From contig BROE01000013.1 in assembly GCA_036571765.1 (NCBI GenBank), positions 9,998,857 to 10,062,856 on the forward strand: a stretch of 64,000 bases of DNA. The letters are read 5' to 3'. Within the stretch, counting starts at the first letter, position 1. Each line of letters opens with the position of its first letter. Shown here piece after piece: positions 48,201 to 59,463 of this stretch. The DNA is from Plecoglossus altivelis (Eukaryota; Chordata; Actinopteri; Osmeriformes; Plecoglossidae). The position numbers and the translations under genes were made by a program. The notes under the pieces are model-generated. The model made no database searches. It had not been told where the DNA came from and was given only the letters and a program-made list of their open reading frames with translations.

Positions 48201-50706
48201 ACAAGGAATCAGACAAGGGGATTTCTGGGGGAAGCAAGCTTTCAAACCAGTCAGCACCTAGCCTCCACCAAGCTAGTCGGCTACCTCTACCAAGCCAGTT
48301 GGCTACCTCCACCAAGCCAGTCCAACTCCATGGCACCCAGTCCTGGCACTATGGCAAGCAGGGGGTTAAAGGCTTACATCAATGGTGCCAGTGAGTCTGC
48401 CCAACCATAGATGAGTCCTACTGCATTTGATTCATGGTATGTGCTGATTGGACTGCTCTCGATATGACGCCATGGCCTGGATAGAGACTGAATGTGGCCT
48501 CTGTTGTTATTAGAAATGCCATGTCTGCAAACCTGGTTTCAGGCTAACAACAATGATAGCGTGTGTTCATTTAGGCAGTGATGTCCCAGCATCCCAGAGC
48601 CCCCTGTTGGAAATCAGAGTCAGAACTCTGGTTTTAGCAGGAACAGTGTTGCCTTCTAGCAACACAGAGTAACACAGAGGCGGCACTCAGGCCCTATTAA
48701 TGTAACTGTCGCCCAAAGATAGAAAGCACAAAGTGAATGTGTTTCCACACCATTCATTTCAAATGGATCATAACGGCTGACTTGGTTCCTGCAAGATGAT
48801 GGTTCTGTACTATGTTGGTCAGTCAGGGTTAGCATGACATTTCTCATCACACAAGGGTAGATATCAATCTATCTACAGGAAAATTAGGACACTGAACACT
48901 GCTGGTTTGAACATCAGTAAATGACACTTTCTAGACATATTACTTAACGAGTAATAACTAGTAACAAGTCAGACTAGATGATTGTGAAAGTGTGATGGTA
49001 AAGCAAAGATTGTTATGAAGTATTTTTAAGCATGCTCTTTATAACAGCACACATTATCAGGGTCTACTTGGGGTAAAACAACTTACCTGGACGGCTGAAG
49101 CGCGGCCATGTGTCTTTAGGAATGGTCATCCAGGTGCTGCGGTGGAACTGCCTCTGTCTTTGACGAGGTCTGACACAAGGGAACCATGACAGCACTACTG
49201 TTATATAGAATACATGGAATATAATAGAACAGAAATACATTATTGTACAGAAAAACGTACCTCTGATCCCCCAGAACTGCTCGTGCTCCGAAGTACCTTT
49301 TCAGTTCAGTCTCTGGATTCAGGTTCCTGAAGAGCACACAGACTCAGCAACTCAAACTTAGAATCAGTTTAAGCTTAACAGACGCAGATTAAACCTAGAG
49401 ACAACATCTTAACCCAAATCAAACAATTCATTAGTAATTCTTGGTGATTCAGTGTGACCCCTGACCTGTGCTCCACATGTAGGACCGGCCTGCTTCCTGA
49501 TGCTCCGCAGCCATCACTCTGTAGCGTCAGGCTGCCCAGCTGCTCCATCCCCTCCAGCAGGGCATCGATGTCCTCTACCGCCTCCTCCTGGGTGACTAGA
49601 CGGCCGGTGACTAGACGGCCGGTGACTAGACGGCCGGTGACTAGACGGCCAGGCAGCTCTGCGCTTTAGCGGAGCTAGATCTGTCACGGCACTCAGGCAG
49701 CACGTCGTGTCATCAGCTGATGTCACTAGGTAATCAAGGGATAAACAGGTGTACCAAGCTCCTCCCAGTAATGCTAACTATTTCACTGTTCTACCTGTGT
49801 CTCTCCAGAAGGGGATTTTTTCTTCTTCTTTTTCTTCTTCTTTTTCACTTTGTCTACAGCTGCAGACTAAAACAGCAGAAAAAACAACAACAACACACCA
49901 GCACCTTAGTAGCTGCACTGTAGGTAAGACAAACCACACATGTTCCTCTAAGTGTAGAAAAGGCCCTGACCACACATGAATCGATCGGTAATAGCCCATG
50001 TTCAATCCTGTCATGTCGAACATTATGTGCATAGAGTCGGGATCACGGCAGATGCCCTCATCACCTTGGCTGCCCCCGTCTCAGCTTGTGGAATCCTCTT
50101 CTCCGTATCTCCGCTGTCACTCTTCTCCCTGCCCTCCTCACCTTTCTCTTCAGGCGCCACTGCATTAGTGTTCCCATCAACAGAGGCTTTCTCTACCTCG
50201 TTTTCAGCGTCACATATCTGTAAAGAACAAGCACAGACACAAGATAAATCTGAGATGATCACTAATTACATACACCATCGGGGTACCTTGAATACACATA
50301 GAAGTGTTCTTGTTTGTGTAGCTTGATGGTAGCCTCATAGCTGTAACACTTCATCTACAAATGCAACACCAAACCCATGGCTAGCTAGCGAATGCTAACT
50401 TTTCTCTATAACATGCAATACATATGTACAGCGTTAAACAAGCCAGTAAACATTGTCAGCATATGATCAACTAGCTAATGCGCTATCTAGATATTTTACC
50501 AGCTCGTAAATATTGCTAAGGTTCTTCTGAGTCTTGTTTTTCTTGGCTTTTTGGTTTCTGCTGTTACTGATCGGTTGCAGCGCAGAGTCGCCTTCCTCCT
50601 CCTCAACTTCAGCAGCCTGTTCTTCACCAGGAACAAGACTACCCATGTCTAAGGCCTCTTGGCCTCTCTGTTTGCCTTTCAGCCTCCGCAGAGCCCGGCT
50701 CGACAT
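42291..50706 (-). CDS. tcf25: TCF25/NULP1, ribosome quality control factor homologue
   Basis: TCF25 (NULP1) is the vertebrate counterpart of yeast Rqc1, a ribosome-associated quality control subunit. Eighteen coding exons in transcript order are 50706-50500, 50217-50065, 49866-49795, 49587-49466, 49326-49261, 49169-49087, 48160-48030, 47791-47692, 47102-47009, 46785-46693, 46547-46442, 46347-46188, 45960-45873, 45475-45317, 45068-44978, 44776-44697, 43734-43659 and 42458-42291; they sum to 682 codons, all in phase (human 676). The N-terminus MSSRALRRLKGKQRGQEAL is diagnostic, followed by an acidic stretch and a run of ten lysines in exon 3. Later blocks NPETELKRYFGARAVLGDQR, ECAFHPLFSLTSGTCRLSY, NLSQLPNFAFSV, SRNIHRHVVLSEIKEA and LFFRSLLPN match the family, as does the acidic EEEWD end. 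The exon 13 donor (GG|gtataa) is weak but restores the family spacing. The gene lies upstream of mc1r, as in mammals. Confidence 0.96.
44197..44290. repeat. 21-bp minisatellite in tcf25 intron 16
   Basis: Four and a half copies of a 21-bp unit starting ctcagtactcatgtaacc lie at 21-base spacing from 44197 to 44281. Confidence 0.92.
45250..45286. repeat. (CA)n microsatellite in tcf25 intron 14
   Basis: An uninterrupted CA run of about 18 units lies about 30 bases from the donor of the exon at 45317-45475. Confidence 0.93.
46972..47008. repeat. (GT)n abutting a tcf25 splice donor
   Basis: Read on the minus strand, the intron after exon 9 begins gttacac and runs straight into CA repeats. Confidence 0.9.
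47366..47691. repeat. 35-bp minisatellite copying the tcf25 exon 8 splice donor
   Basis: Nine full copies at exact 35-base spacing start at 47366, 47401, 47436, 47471, 47506, 47541, 47576, 47611 and 47646, and a tenth partial copy runs into exon 8. Every unit carries the complement of TCATAG|gtgag, the same sequence as the real exon 8 donor at 47691/47692 (a few copies have one change). The array therefore arose by expansion of the exon-intron junction itself. Confidence 0.93.
47930..47990. mobile_element. possible SINE tail fragment
   Basis: The sequence agcgtcggctaaacgaat at about 47968 resembles the conserved end of teleost tRNA-derived SINEs (agcgtctgctaaatga). No promoter boxes or complete element could be followed, so this is tentative. 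Confidence 0.3.
49591..49650. repeat. 15-bp tandem repeat at the tcf25 intron 3 acceptor
   Basis: Four perfect copies of ggtgactagacggcc lie immediately intronic to the acceptor of exon 4 (exon edge 49587). They replace the usual pyrimidine tract with a mixed-base repeat. Confidence 0.93.
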
Positions 50707-52298
50707 TTTCTCGGGAATATAATTCAGCGATGCAGTGGTTACAGTCGGACAACTTCTGCCATAAACAACATGCTCATACCTCAACAAGCAAAGAGGAATG
50801 TTATTGGCCGCGCGAAAGGAAACGGCTACGTTTTTAGGGAAGTGAAGTCACGGATCTATCTACGGATACTCCATTTAAACAAGTGTAGTGCGTATAGCAT
50901 AAAGGTAGCACAAACTTTATCCTTCTGTCTTTGTATAAATTAACCACAGTGTACACAGTATAGTTGTCTTGTTCAGTTTTCGGAAAACGATGTCCATGAA
51001 CAGAACATTGATTTTAGGTGAACATCAAAGGTCGGTATCCACTGTGCAGAAGGGGGCAGTGATGTATCACTGACAGGGTCTGTCAAAACCACAACCTTTA
51101 TGCCTCCAACACTTTGTCTCGAAACTACATAGCTTATAAAATAAGTAAATGAAATATGTCAAACATGTAGACATATAAGATAAATGTATAATTATTGTTA
51201 ATTGCGGTAGTATCACTGACAGGCTGAATAAAATGGAACAATCTTTATCAACAAACTATTCAATAATACAATGCTTTGCTGTACTCTTTGATTTGTATAT
51301 ATGATACCTCCATATACCCAGCTCAGATACATGTTCCACATCAGTGGACATGTTCAGCTTACACCTGCTGCTTAACAGACCCGTTGTAGCTATTCAACTT
51401 TGTATTCATGCTGTGGAAAACACCAGTGATGATTGAGGAATGTGCATTGAACAATAGGATCTTCTTATGACTGTAAGAGATGAGTCAGTCTTATGCCAAT
51501 AAGGAAACATTAAGAGAGTTAACTATATCATTGGATTATATTCAGGGTAGTATTTCTTCTAACTAGACCACTTCACATTTCTTCTATGTAATGCTCTGGG
51601 TTACAGTTCCTGCTAACTACAGCTCTGTTCAATGTACAGGTTTGTCTATGAGTAGAGGTGTGTCTCATTCCCTTTGTTTCTCATGTTTTTAACATGAGAA
51701 ACAAAGGGAATGAGACATTCTTGTGTGCTGCAATGAATAGTGAACGTGCTGTGAAAGCACTCAAGGCTCATTCCTTGTAAACAGGACGCATCTCTATTCT
51801 TCCTGAAACAAGTCAGTCAAGGTGTCCAGAGTACAACCTTTAAATTGAAGGATAAAGAACATATTTAAATATTTCATTTTTTAATTTAAAAGCATTAAAA
51901 GATACATAGACACAGTAGTTGGTAGTCACAGGTCAAAACAAATCAACAATAGAAACGTAAAGAAGTCTATCCAGGAGTTTTACATTCAGCCGGGCCGTTG
52001 AACATCCCAGTGCTAACTAGTGTGGTACACTGGTTACAGGCATAGACTCTACAAGTATGTTGGTACAAAAGCTTTAAACATGCCAACTGCGGTGCAGGCG
52101 TGAAGGTTGACAGCTTCAGTGACAACACTGACCAGATACCGGTCAAATCTGTCCTTTTTACAACAGAGATGACTAAACCAAATCAGTAAAGGTAAAGCAG
52201 ACCAGAGACATATGGTAGCAGCACTAAGAAGATGAGTGATCAGGTTCTATAGTAAACCATGGTTGTATATAGACAGGCTGTAGCTCAGGGGACATAAA
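50707..52298. other. tcf25-cyba intergenic region
   Basis: No coding gene is seen. The left end is the tcf25 promoter side. A perfect inverted repeat lies at 51661-51717. A minus-strand ATTAAA (tttaat, 51880-51885) may be the cyba poly(A) signal, giving a 3' UTR of about 420 bases. Confidence 0.6.
51661..51717. repeat. perfect 27-bp inverted repeat with 3-base loop
   Basis: The arms 51661-51687 and 51691-51717 are exact reverse complements (left arm begins TGTCTCATTCCCTTTG), separated only by ttt. Pairing stops at both outer ends (51660 g against 51718 t). It lies in non-coding sequence just beyond the likely cyba 3' end. Confidence 0.95.
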
Positions 52299-54146
52299 CT
52301 ACTCGGTAACAGTGATGGGGTTGGCATAGGCTGCTCCCTCTAGGTCCTCGGCTCTCTTCCGGCGCATGTCTTGAGGTGGGCGAGGCGGTGGGTTCTTCGG
52401 AGGCTGCTTGATGCTCTCTCCAACAGGCTTCTTGCTCGGCTCCCGAGGCATGATGGGCTCCCACTGTTCCCCTCGAATAGCAGCCTGCACAACACACGAG
52501 TCACAGCTACAGATAGGGCAAAAACAACTACTCCCTACCTTTACTGGTATACAATAGAAACACTGTCCAAAACACTTCCAGTCATCTCCATGACCAGAGC
52601 CAACCCCACCCTGCCATATAAAAATGCCATGCAGCAGTTTAGCCAACAGTATGAATTCATACTTTGTGTTGTTCTGTTGCGAAACACAGGAAAATACCTG
52701 AGATATTGCCTGATATAGTGCCGTGTTCATGAGGACAAACCAGCGGACAACATTTTCTCAAAGCTACTTCCTTGTATGTGTACATACATTTCAAGGAAGT
52801 CTTACTCAACAAATCTGACCTAAGTCAAGAGTGAAGGTGGTGCAACCTTAGGGCAAAACAGTATACTAATCTAGATCTTTCTCCATGTACATACAAATGG
52901 ATGTCAGGCAGTACATACCCCCAGGTAGATGAGGCTTGCAATGCCAAGGCACACACAGCCCAGGACAGTGGCTAGCATGAATCCTCCAGGGACACATATG
53001 CTGTGGGTGAAAGAAGTAAGACGGAGAAACAGAGAGATCATTACATAATGTGACAGCTAAACAATCATGTTTTGTAAAAGACTGATAAAGAAGTGTATGA
53101 AGTAAACCCAGAAATGGTCTGACGGGTCAGGATGAGGCAGTGTTTTACTGGGACATTACTCACGCTGCATGCAGAAATGCTCGAACATAGTAGTTCCTGG
53201 TCAAAGGCCCAAAGGATTTCACACAGATAGTGAAGCAATGTTGGCCCCTGAGAGAATACAAGAGAAGGAACTCAACATATTCTTTCAGTTATACAATTTG
53301 GTTTAACGGATCAATAACCAGTGAAGACAAAATGAAGGTGTCAGAGATGTGATGGGGTTAGGTCTAGGGTGTAGGGGACACTCACGTCCTCTCCACACTG
53401 GTGCCTTTGTTTCTCTTGCCTCTTGGGTACTCCAGCAGACAGACAAACACTCCAGCAGCTCTGAACATAGGTTAAGTCAGGTACAGTTACTATACTTCGT
53501 GTCACATGCCCAACAGAAGCCCTACTGAAGCACAAACGTGTTACTCTTGAAACCAGGTGTGCTTTAATGTAGCCATAATTTGCTCTCAAATAAGGAGTAT
53601 TTAAGATAATGATTAGGTGCGGTTGAATTTAGTTTGTTCGTGTGTTTTTCTTCTCTTGAAACATGGCAAGAAATTGGTTCGAAGCTCATTCAAACTCCCA
53701 GCGAGAAACGTAAAGGATACATTCCGTAAGCTGCAAACTGCCAGTCCCTGAACTGACCGGCCGTTCCGACAATGCCACCGGTTAGCAGAACTAAAACAGG
53801 GAAGTTGGAATTACCACGCAATTTAAACTTTCTTCACAAACTTAAACAAAGTCTGAAATCGAATGACAAAAAACTTGCTTATGTTTCCAAACAATTGCAT
53901 TGCATTGTTACGTTTTTATAACTGTGTGACACGTTTCGACCATTTATTTTGTATATCAATCGTTATAGCCAAAAGACAGCCATACGAACTTAGTACACAA
54001 CGGTGAACAATTTGTTAATTCAAGTTGCTAAATTAATCATGTGAAGCGTTCCTGAAACATTGTAAACAGCAGAAAGTTTCGTACTCACTCAGTCCTGCTG
54101 CTAAAGCCTGTTCATTGGCCCACATTGCCCATTCTATTTTCCCCAT
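52299..54146 (-). CDS. cyba: cytochrome b-245 alpha chain (p22phox)
   Basis: p22phox is the membrane partner that stabilises NOX1-4 NADPH oxidases and recruits p47phox to make superoxide. Six coding exons in transcript order are 54146-54089, 53790-53721, 53460-53386, 53247-53164, 53000-52919 and 52484-52299, totalling 184 codons (human 195), all in phase. The start MGKIEWAMWANEQALAAGL is nearly identical to human. Hydrophobic membrane segments are seen, with AGVFVCLLEYPRGKRN and FGPLTRNYYVRAFLHAA. The C-terminal proline-rich SH3 ligand for p47phox is present as KQPPKNPPPRPP. The tail after it is shorter than in mammals. The exon 2 donor (AT|gtatcc) is weak but the join restores AYGIAAGVF. It lies directly beside mvd, as in human 16q24. 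Confidence 0.96.
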
Positions 54147-54774
54147 GTTTGGAATAGGACGAACAGAAAGAACCTCTGACTGCTGCAAAAGCCTCTAGAC
54201 TATGTTGTCACGTTCGATTACAAGAGAACACGTACAGTATGTTTCAGAGTTACAAAGTTAAGTCACTTCCGAACTGACTGAAGACAAGGAGGAGTCTCAA
54301 ATTCATTTCCCCATGATGTACCCTTTTCGCATAAGGTATAAAAAATGCCAAGCGACTCGCACAAATTTCTTTCAAAAGTTGTTTCGCTATTCATAAGACA
54401 CCACACATTTTAAAAGATTTTTTAAGATTTATTTAATTTCATTGAAAAAGTATGTTTGCAGACAATACTCTTTATTCTAAACCGGAAATATAGAACTAGA
54501 ATAAATTTTTCTATAGAAATATAGAAAAAGACGTGCACAAAAGACCACAATATAATCTCATAAAATGCTGCTAATTTATTTTTTATATAAATTTATATAT
54601 AAAATATAACACTTTATTAAAGAACAAACATTTTCTACGATCATATAATTTCCTCCTCTTGAGCTTCAACTACGATGCAGTAAAGGAGAAACCCCAGGGC
54701 CTCCATCTAAATCCCAGCCAAGATCATAACTGAAACTGATGCGTCTTCTTGGGTCAAAAGGAGGAATTGAAACA
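54147..54774. other. mvd-cyba spacer
   Basis: This 628-base spacer holds the cyba promoter side and the mvd 3' UTR. It is strongly AT-rich in 54400-54620. Minus-strand AATAAA copies occur near 54430, 54580 and 54613. Confidence 0.7.
54613..54618 (-). promoter_or_regulatory. mvd poly(A) signal
   Basis: tttatt on the plus strand is AATAAA on the coding strand, about 157 bases after the mvd stop. Confidence 0.65.
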
Positions 54775-57666
54775 TCAGATGTTCTTCTTAGGCAGACCAT
54801 CAGGGCTGAGCAGATGCTGGGTGGGGTCTTCCAGCACACAGGGTCCGGGGCCAGCCTGAGGGGAAGGCCACACATTAGCAGGTGAAACATACATATGTAC
54901 CACCACTGTCACTGCATGAAAGTGAGGCTGAGGCCCTCGTTTAAATGGTGACGTATGTGATCCAGATGTGTGCGAGTGTGCGTACCTTGGTGCTGATGAT
55001 GTAGCTTATTCCCTTCGCTAAAGGTTCCATTCCAATGGTCTCCTTTAGCTCTTCAGACAGAGTTACCCCAGCAATGGGAAGACCTTTTAGGAACCTGCAG
55101 AGAACCCAGATACTGTCACAGTACAAATACTACCGGCAATACCAACTCCAAACAAAGCTTAAAAATAGTATAATTAACCATCTTGATGTGGAGTGAGCCT
55201 GCATAAGGAGACTACCTGTGTCTGCTAAGATGGAGATAATGCTTGCTAACAGTGTGTGCTAAAGTAGAGTGCATGCATGTATGCATGCTGGCTGTGTTTA
55301 AAGGACACTCACTGTTCTTTGTTGGTTTCTGGAGGGAAGAACGTACGCACGACATGGAAAAACTCAGCTGTATGTTCCTGAAGGGTGAAGATGACAGCAT
55401 TTGGACCGGCATCAAACGAATATGCTACCTGGAGGAGGAGAGACGGGTTAGCCATCATGAGTAAACTGGATAAGGTTGGGGGGTGTCAAATGTCACCACA
55501 TTTCTGTTCTGTCCCCTGTGAATTCTTGTAAATATCTATTTTCTAGTTTCACATCTCTATTTCACACTTTATGATTAGCTGCAACTACTTGAAACTAAAA
55601 CATGTTCTGTGAACATGACCAGAGGAGGTGAGGGACAAGCAGAGAGCCGGTGATGCTCACCCTGGTTTCCCCGTAGTGCTGGTTATAGCGGTGCACCAAG
55701 TTGATTATGCGGCGAGACACATCATTCAGGTAGAAGACAGGAGGGTATGTGTCCAGGCAGGTGGCATGGAACTGGTTGCTATCCTTCATGGTCAACTCAG
55801 CAAACATGGCAAAGTCCCTCTTCCTCACAGCTGTGATCATCTGCTCCATCCTGCCTGGTACCACACAGTCTGCCCGGTGCTGACGGACACCAGCAAACAG
55901 CGTCACCATATTGCACACGGCCATTCAATGTACATGTTGTGTGTGCGCATGTGTTTGTATGCGTGTGAATATGTGGATGTGTGTATGATTAGCACATCTG
56001 TTCATGTAGGTGAATGTGTGTGTCTGTGTGTACCTTCAGCAAACTGCTTGTCTCAACACTGGTCTGCATTCCAGAGGTGCTGCCCACCAGCTTCCTCTCT
56101 GCACTGACCTGAGGGTCACATTTGGCTTCATTCAATACATATTTTATTATACAAGATGGGGTGAAAGTAAAAAAACAACAACCCAGCAATGCACTGTATA
56201 AAATTGGAAATATGCAAATCGGTGATGCAATGGTTCCTTGCACACCCATAATAATAAAGTAATGCGATAATGGAGGACACAAGTAAAACAATAAATGAAG
56301 TGTTGACATGTATGCACATTTGATGATGACACGATGCTACATTTTAGTGAAGTGTAAAACTGTTTTAATTTCAGGTATTCTGCCACTGTATGTTAACTAC
56401 AAAGTTATTAAACACATACACAAAGACCTACCACTAGCACCAGCACCCTGAGCTCAGGCCAGTCAGTCTCTGGCGCCACCTGCTGGGCAATACTGTCCTT
56501 GCCGTCCTCTCTCTGTCCCATGGTCCACTGGACAAAGCCTCCATACATGCTCCTGCAGGCGCTCCCTGAGCCCTGTCGTGCCACCACCGACAGCTCCCCC
56601 TCCACCCCCAGCACCCTCGCAAGAGTGTACACTGCAGGGAGAGGACCAGGGAGACAGCAGTGAGAGCCAGGGATGCACGGTGGTGACACAAGGCAGAATC
56701 CATCAGAATGAGAACACACACATACCTAGGCAGGCATAACCAGCGGCAGAGGAGGCTAGCCCAGCTGCAGTGGGGAAGTTGTTGATGGAGCAGATGTGGA
56801 ACTTGTGGGACAGCCCGGAAGGATCTCCATCACTGTGCCTCTTCCTTGCTAAGCGCCGAACTGAGTTGGAAGAACAACCAATCACAAGACAAGGGTATTA
56901 CTTCATGTGACATCATAGTGCTGTCATTCTGTCTAACCGTTCTCTTCTAGTCATGCCTTCCTTTACCCTCCTGTCTGACCTTCCACAGGACTACCTCTTC
57001 CTCTCTGAGGCTTGACTACCTCATCCTTTCTGAGGCTGGACTGACTCACCCTCTCTGAGGCAGGACTGGAGCCTAGGCTGGTTAATGTCCTCCTCCCGGC
57101 CATTCAACCAGATGCGATCCTCCTCAAATGACCTGCTGCAGGCCACTGTTGTGGTGGTTTTGAGCTGAATATGATGAAGGAAGGTTTCAGGTTATGGTGA
57201 CCAACACTCAAACACACAAACACTCACTCATGAAGTACAACTACAAAGTTTAACCAGTACCTGGTCTTGGTGCAGTGTCACACTCAACGATGAATTGATA
57301 GGGAGAATTAGTTCCTCATCTCTCTTCCCCCCTAATATACAGTAGGAACAGCAAGTCAGATATGAATACAGTGAAACAGACTGCCTTCATATGACTGATG
57401 GTCAAGGAAGACATTGCAATGTTACAACCTCACATAAATATATATACTCTTGGATCCGGTGCTTACTCCATACTTGACAAACGCCATTTAAAATGTATTT
57501 TTTTAAATGAGAGTATAGTATCCAGCTTTTTTAACTATTGCCAATTGCTAGCTAGCAATGGGTAACTGGACAATGAAAAAAGATACTTACAGTATTTAAT
57601 GACAGCAATGTTTACAGGAGCGCAGCATGTTACCATGTTGAAACCCCGTGCCTTGTCCTCAGGCAT
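54775..57666 (-). CDS. mvd: diphosphomevalonate decarboxylase
   Basis: This GHMP-family enzyme performs the ATP-dependent decarboxylation of mevalonate diphosphate to isopentenyl diphosphate, the last step before isoprenoid and cholesterol synthesis proper. Ten coding exons in transcript order are 57666-57591, 57331-57261, 57164-57050, 56860-56726, 56631-56432, 56108-56034, 55879-55661, 55428-55313, 55094-54986 and 54855-54775, summing to 398 codons (human 400), all in phase. Motifs seen are APVNIAVIKYWGKRDEELIL, the phosphate-binding NNFPTAAGLASSAAGYACL (about residues 114-132), GSGSACRSMYGGFVQW, and the catalytic-aspartate region YSFDAGPNAVIFTL. MPEDKARGFNMVTC places the start at 57666; the internal Met 11 is a less likely start. 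Ubiquitous, sterol-regulated expression is expected from the family. Confidence 0.97.
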
Positions 57667-59463
57667 AGTAATGGCACTTATTCTACGACACTAACACACT
57701 TAGAAAAATGAAAAAACGAAGTCCTAAATGACTTCTAAAGCATGGTTATCGTATTTTGAGCTTTGAGAGTAATGTCCCACCCATTGTAGCGCTCCTACCG
57801 CGTACTCCTATTGGCGGAAGAAAGCACATGGGTAAATGCACAACCAATAGAAACCATTACTTGTTCGTCACTCAAAAAGGACATACATTGGGTTTTTCGT
57901 TTTGGAGGATATTGGCAGCTGCATATTAACCGGGGAGGAGTACAAAACTGAACCTTTTCAAAGTCCCTGCGCTTTTCATCAAATATTTTAAATATTTTAA
58001 AGTATTATGTTGCTCTTTTTTATGGCTTATTCTAGAAGGAACGCATGAATTTCGTTTAAAACAATGCATTCCTCTCTATGTGGTTTTGTTTTGAGCTTAA
58101 CTCCACCCTCCAGGCAGACATCCATATACAAAACGTGTGACTGACTAATCGGACCACAGTCGTATGAAAATAAGGCCAGGTCCGCAGAACCTCATTGGTA
58201 ATGTTGCAGGCACAGAGCACAGCCGAATCAGTCTTGCTTCCTCCATGGATGTATTGATTTAATTTGGTGTATCAAACTGACATAATTAATTCCAAAGAGA
58301 CACACAGTTTGAAGGAACATGTATGCTACTACATCTAACAAAGTGTCACTGTAACCGTGACTGTTTCGTATATTTATGCATTCAGCCTTTTCCATGGTGT
58401 TGGCCATTCAGCATCGAATCTAAAGTCTTAAATTAATACAATTTTAAAACTTTATTTCGTTTTGTACTCTGTCTATGATTGTCAACAATATCATTTTTGT
58501 TCAAACCATCAACGTAGTCCAATAACACTTGCACTGTCTGTATGACTGTTTGTCAGTTTGTATATTATTTGTTGTGCTACTGTAATGACTGCCACATCTG
58601 TATCTAAAATCTTACACGTTTTTTAAAGAACCATGTTTTATCGTGATTAGATTGGTTAGCGGTTCTTGACATTCTCATCATTCTGAGTGACATTCAAGCA
58701 CACTACACTTCCCTCAGAAAGTGCCTCAACAGAAAGGCCATGTATTATATATGCACTCAAACGCAAAGAATTTTATAAACACAATATGTAAATGTACCAC
58801 TTGAGAAAGTATGAGGTTGTTTTAATACTACAACCTAAATATGAAGTCAATGTCACCACTGCTATGTACACATTAAGCACAAAACATAATCATTGGTCAG
58901 ATTAGTTGAACCCAGTCCAGCCAGGGGTGTATATAGAATTATCCTCCAGTCCAGTCCATCGAAAGCTATGTAAAAGTATTTGTATAACTCATTACTCAAA
59001 GATTCTTAATATTTTGCAATACTTTTGATAGCACAAAATGGGTAATCAGTTTAAGGCTTTATATTTGTTTATTCATGTAAACTGTAGAATAGATGTCAGA
59101 AAAAGAAAATGAATACATTGAGGTGTCCAGTTATGTGTCATGCTAACATTGAATAGCACACATACAATATTCACAGAACAGTCTTCAAACCAGGTACATT
59201 GGAAACAATATCCTTTCTTGAAAGAAAACCAAACAGTGGTGAAAATGAAGATTTTTTGCAAATTGAAAGATAAAACATGTTTGCTTATTTGTTTTGAACT
59301 GTTTTATCTCTATGGGGAAAGTATTAGAGTTCCAGATCCACGCAGGGCTGGATGAGGCATCCCCATGAGCACTTCCCATGTGGGGTCATAGGTCAATAAG
59401 ATGGTCAGCTACCAACAGAGCCCAATCAATCCTGTCCCAATCTTTAGTCCCGCCCTCCGCATA
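57667..59463. other. pdcd5-mvd intergenic region
   Basis: No coding gene is supported. The left end is the mvd promoter. The rest is AT-rich unique sequence that includes the pdcd5 3' UTR; a minus-strand AATAAA at 59068-59073 is a candidate end, about 390 bases past the pdcd5 stop. Confidence 0.6.
57805..57850 (-). promoter_or_regulatory. mvd promoter CCAAT boxes
   Basis: ATTGG at 57810-57814 (CCAAT on the coding strand) and CCAAT at 57844-57848 lie about 145-180 bases upstream of the mvd start codon. Paired NF-Y boxes are usual in SREBP-regulated sterol genes. I do not see a clean sterol element, only a loosely similar cccaccc at about 57776. Confidence 0.4.

Noticed and set aside
57770..57790. 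Sterol regulatory element upstream of mvd
   Set aside because: Only a loose cccaccc match is present, too far from the SRE consensus to call.
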